Assembly: GCA_903813345.2 (NCBI GenBank)
Contig: CAIIXF020000003.1
Span: 21,282,931 to 21,346,930, forward strand
Direction: 5' to 3'
Origin: Owenia fusiformis
Lineage: Eukaryota > Annelida > Polychaeta > Sabellida > Oweniidae
Length of the DNA stretch: 64,000 bases
Under the pieces are notes generated by a model. That model saw nothing but the letters and a program-made list of their open reading frames with translations. It did no database searches and was not told the DNA's origin. Each line of letters opens with the position of its first letter. The stretch's first letter is position 1. The position numbers and the translations under genes were made by a program. Positions 60,027-64,000 of this stretch are shown piece by piece.

Positions 60027-62547
60027 GAATACTGTTGATGCCTTCTAGCATGACCACATCATGGCTGTTGTTACCACTGGCTTGTCGTATGAAATAAAAG
60101 GATTTGAGAACATTTTTGATTCACACTATAGTGACTAGAACCTTTTAGCAGGATCATGTATTGTTAACTGTTGATTTTGAAACAATTAAATCCCCAACTC
60201 TATTCATAAACATAAACCTGCCAAAGACAAACACTCGTTTTCCTAATTCAATAAATATTTGTTTTCAACGATTGAAATAGAGTTTCTGTGCTATGAGGAG
60301 GCTGTGAAATGCAGTTTTAAGTTTCAATAACAGTCCACTTCATAATTATTGTAAAGTGGGAATAAAAATATATTTTAGTTGGATTGTATTTTAGTGGAGA
60401 ACGTAAACGTGAAGTTTCTGCTGTTTTCCCACTCAGGTGATGTTGAAATTGACTGTTAAGAATCAAAAACATATCTGTAAATATTTATGTTAAATGGGCT
60501 CGGTGTCTATTTCAGACCCTTTATACCTCAGAATAAAAAATCTGAAAAACCAAAAACCTGCTCCAGGATTTAACTTTTGATTCAAACCTCATTCCCTGTT
60601 AATATTCCATTTTGAAAAAGATGCTCATATTGATTTAGTTCAATCAAATTTGAAATATGCCTGCACCTTTTTTTCAATTTTGAACCAGCAATGGGGTGAG
60701 AACCTGTATAATTTACATCAAAAAGAAAGCTTGTATCATATTCTATTGGTTTTGAGCTGTTGTGAAATTTTCAGGTATTTTTAGGTTTAGAAATAGGCAC
60801 CGATCCCATTGAAAGTTGTGACTTGTTATCAGAAGTTTTTTCTTGTAATATTGTGTGATTGTGACCACTTTGCTTGTATAAGAATACTTTAAGAACACAT
60901 TCTATGTTTTTTGGTTTTTCTCTGATATATTATACTAGACTTTTGATTTACCAAAGCCTCAGTATAAAGAATCATGCTGGATTAGAGTAGAGGCGGTGTG
61001 CCATACATATATGTACCACAATGCTCAATATTGTGAAATCATTGAAATAATTGAAACACCTTCATACAGATGTTTTATCTTGTGCCATGATAAATGTTCA
61101 TAAAATGAAATCATATCAAATATGCAATAATACCACGTTGGATTTAAACAGATATGCCAGATATAGGTTACTAACCAAGTTAGATAATATCAGTGTGCCA
61201 TACAGTGAAAATTTCATGAAATGAAAAACTTTTTTAAATTGTATTATGTAAACTGCCAGGAGTTATGAAATAACTTCAGTTTGTGCCATTGAAATATGTA
61301 AAACTATAAGAACCAGGATTGCACTTTCAAAATATAGAAGTACTGTTTTAAAACAGCTAGGGGTCAATTTCTCAAAATGTATGAAAGTATTGTGTAAAAA
61401 CCAGGGGTACATATCTCAAAACACCGATTTTTCCAAAGTTCACATTCTCTTATAATGATCATGATTTAGGACTTCATATTAATGTTTTGAGAATAAGATC
61501 TTAAACAAGACAGAAAATGTGGAATGTTAAACAAAATGAAACATATAGTTATCATGGAAAATATTATATTGATTTAATAATGTTATCATATGAACACATA
61601 ATAAACAAGACAGTAATAACTAAAAATATAAATGTTATGTTAGTGCTTTCTTATTTTTGGGTTTTATTTTCTACATTGTCATTCTCAAACTTTTTGATGC
61701 TGAAAAAGTAAAGAAAAATGAAGGAAATCCAGAAAAGGATCAGAACTTTAAGAGAACCTAACAAGGTATCTGAACAAATAATTCAATGATCAATAAAGTA
61801 CATGTTACTTGTATGTTGTCACTCCTATGTGAAAGAATGGAGCAGCTATGAATTATGGCTAGTACTGTACTAGTAGAGATACTTAAAACAATAGGAGATT
61901 GAAGACGAATCATTGATATGCAGTGTCACCACCTGCCATTTGTTAGAGACACCAAATATCAGACACCTAATTCCATCCAAAAGTTGGAGACTATAACAAT
62001 ATGTCAATACTTGTGGTGTTGACATAAAAATCAAATTACCCCCAAAATTGTTAACAGAATAACTAAGATGTATTCAAGAGTATTTTATTTCTTATTAATT
62101 TAATTCATAGTTGAACTAAATCCACTTGTAGCTACACATTTATGCCTCTAAATGTCTTAATCTGCTATTTTCTTTCATAGCGTTACTATGGCAATAGCCT
62201 ACTATGGCATTACTATGGCATTACTATGGCAATAGCCTGAAAGCCTATAGATCATCAGTCACCATATTTGCAAGAATGGCCATCTTCAATAATTGTTTGC
62301 AATTAATCCAGTTACTAATTTAATTTTAAATGCAACGTTGTGACATAGTGTATACAAGAACACTGCGAGAAAGATGAATACACCTCTTATATCCATGGTC
62401 ACTCGCAATCCCCTTTCCCATATGTCAAAAGTTTCATCTTGAGTTCAAAGCATGATCAATGTTGTATAAATATCACAATATTGCACTGCTATTCATTGCC
62501 CTAACTGAACAATCAAATTTCAATTGTTCAGTTCATGCTTTCTCATA
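60027..62547. other. Intergenic region between the USP and CRAL-TRIO genes
   Basis: The first part is probably USP 3' untranslated sequence (AATAAA at 60093, others later). The rest is AT-rich with no recognised exon, apart from SINE-like copy 6 and a small TACTATGGCAT repeat at about 62180-62240. Both flanking genes end toward this region. Confidence 0.5.
61903..62030 (+). repeat. Dispersed SINE-like repeat, copy 6
   Basis: Contains CACCACCTGCCATTTGTTAG, GTTGGAGACTATAACAATAT and GTGGTGTTGACATAAAAA. It is the closest relative of copies 1 and 3 outside a gene. Confidence 0.6.
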
Positions 62548-63451
62548 TTAGTCTACAGCAAGTTTGCGGAAAGAGCCTTGCATTCCACCAAGTGATGCAT
62601 CTTCATTTGGTCGCTTAGATTCATCCACACCATATTTGCCATTCAACAGCAATTCTTCTCTGTTAGCCATAACTTCAGCTTTCCAGTTTTCTAAAAGTAC
62701 AAGTTTTCATAATTCATACAACTGAGCTATTTCTAGTTGATTACTAGTAATTGAATAAAATGCCTTCTTGAAATTGCAAAAAAATTCTACAACTACTACG
62801 GACATAAAATTTATCATGAAATGGAAATTTAATATATTTTGGTAGCTGTATTTTTCCACAATTAATCTATAGTAGGTAATGTGTATAACTCATAATATTT
62901 GGCCAGGATTGAGATATACACATCCCCTCAATCACTGGTTACTTCAACTTGATGAACATGAAAATGAGAGCATTTTGTGTCAGTATGCCTTGAACAACCC
63001 TTGAACAGCCATTGAACAGCCATTGAACAACCCTCGTATAACAGTATATGAAAAACATACTTTTCAGTTCCTCTAGGCTCCCAGCCTCTCCTCCCATGTA
63101 GTCAGGTAATATACGCTTGGGAACCTCTTTATGGAGGGACTCTATGCTACTCCAGTGGAACTTCATCTACAACAAACAAAGCAGAACAGCTTTCTTATTT
63201 ATTTTTCTTATTTTTAGATTGCATGTAAAGGTAGTATTTTGGCATACCGAATGGTATAACTATGATTTGTTATGTAGTCTTCCTGTACCAAATAGTAAGT
63301 GGTAAATAAAATATTGAATTAAAAATACAGAGCTACTCACCCTCTTTTTTGACTTCTCCTTCATGAATAATTTGAAGACTTCCATAAGTGCATTGAATAT
63401 GGTTGGTGTGTTATAGAAATTGGATCCCTTGTTCCTTGTTGGGTACATATC
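62548..63451 (-). CDS. CRAL-TRIO domain lipid-transfer protein, last three coding exons (partial)
   Basis: The minus-strand exons 63341-63451, 63061-63166 and 62548-62690 join in frame (37, 35 and 47 codons including the stop, with a codon split across the last junction). DMYPTRNKGSNFYNTPTIFN is the end of the CRAL-TRIO (Sec14) ligand pocket, and LHKEVPKRILPDYMGGEAGS is the conserved LP-x-x-x-GG closing segment. The C-terminus MQGSFRKLAVD matches the GSFRKL ending of clavesin and alpha-tocopherol-transfer-protein-like proteins. Family members carry retinoids, tocopherol or phosphoinositides between membranes, and the ligand here cannot be told. The N-terminal domain and most of the pocket lie beyond the right edge. 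CTGACAAA followed by GTAAAT on the minus strand near 63990 may be the previous exon's end, weakly supported. Confidence 0.93.
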
Positions 63452-63870
63452 CTAGAAAACACAGTAGAGCATTGAATACGGTTGGTGTGTTATAGAAATT
63501 GGATTCCTTGTTCCTTGTTGGGTACATATCCTAGAAAACACAGTAGAGCATTAAATATGGTTGGTGTGTTATAGAAATTGGATCCCTTGTTCCTTGTTGG
63601 GTACATATCCTAGAAAACACAGTAGAGCATTGAATATGGTTGGTGTGTTATAGAAATTGGATCCCTTGTTCCTTCTTGGGTACATATCCTAGAAAACACA
63701 GTAGAGCATTGAATATGGTTGGTGTATTATAGAAATTGGATCCCTTGTTCCTTGTTGGGTACATATCCTAGAAAACACAGTAGAGCATTGAATATGGTTG
63801 GTGTGTTATAGAAATTGGATCCCTTGTTCCTTGTTGGGCACATATCCTAGAAAACACAGTAGAGCATTGG
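63388..63870 (-). repeat. 79-bp minisatellite made of the acceptor and 5' part of a CRAL-TRIO exon
   Basis: Six near-identical units of 79 bp (AGAGC marker at 63466, 63545, 63624, 63703, 63782 and 63861). Each contains, on the minus strand, TGTGTTTTCTAG followed by GATATGTACCCAACAAGG and on to TTCAATGC, the acceptor and first 64 or so bases of exon 63341-63451. Only the innermost copy continues into the rest of the exon and a donor. Confidence 0.9.
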
Positions 63871-64000
63871 ATAAAGTTGTTGTGTAATAGAAATAGTTAC
63901 CGTATGTTTCTTGGACACATAAACAGAGACTACAAGAATATTGCAATTTGCAATAATGTGTTGAAAATCTGATGGTTTCTTAGAAATTTACTTTGTCAGC
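63871..64000. other. Edge of window, intron of the CRAL-TRIO gene
   Basis: AT-rich sequence without clear coding signal apart from the weak donor-like site near 63990. Confidence 0.4.

Noticed and set aside
63466-63870. Repeated copies read as extra CRAL-TRIO exons
   Set aside because: Each copy lacks the second half of the exon and any donor, and its 79-nt period breaks the frame. They are treated as a splice-site-bearing repeat.

Overview
This is nuclear DNA of an AT-rich, intron-rich, repeat-laden invertebrate animal. The reasons are many short exons with GT/AG introns, animal-specific gene families, dispersed short repeats, terminal-inverted-repeat elements and large foldback elements, together with a universal stress protein (USP) gene, a family missing from vertebrates but common in marine invertebrates. 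I cannot place it more closely than a non-vertebrate metazoan, probably marine.

Layout. 1-8.8 kb: intergenic DNA dominated by a 5.2-kb foldback element (2701-7902). 8.9-15.0 kb, minus strand: a complete six-coding-exon SLC16/monocarboxylate-transporter-like gene (675 aa). 15-28 kb: intergenic, with a 34-bp satellite (about 18.3-26.3 kb) split by a 6.0-kb foldback element and a 0.6-kb palindrome, then a 0.4-kb terminal-inverted-repeat element. 28.25-46.63 kb, minus strand: a complete CNOT1 gene, which I resolved into 37 coding exons that join in frame to 2413 codons. 47.13-60.03 kb, plus strand: a USP gene sharing a 0.5-kb head-to-head promoter interval with CNOT1. 62.5-63.45 kb, minus strand: the last three coding exons of a CRAL-TRIO (clavesin/alpha-tocopherol-transfer-protein-like) gene running off the right edge.

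The most interesting system is in the USP gene. After constant exon 1 come five tandem, homologous, phase-matched versions of exon 2 (114, 108, 114, 108 and 105 nt), then constant exons 3-5. Each version starts by completing the same Trp codon, keeps W-Y-x2-N and V-H-C, and diverges in its second half, so one gene can make at least five USP isoforms differing in the loop after beta-strand 2. This has the architecture of a Dscam-type mutually exclusive exon cluster. A possible 33-nt microexon follows it.

A second theme is splice sites captured inside minisatellites. At four exon edges (two in the transporter, one in CNOT1, one in the CRAL-TRIO gene) the splice site itself is part of an adjoining tandem array of 19, 43, 32 or 79 bp units, giving rows of duplicate donors or acceptors; a fifth, weaker case lies at CNOT1 exon 23. 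The four genes have no evident common pathway: membrane transport, mRNA deadenylation, a nucleotide-binding stress protein and lipid transfer.
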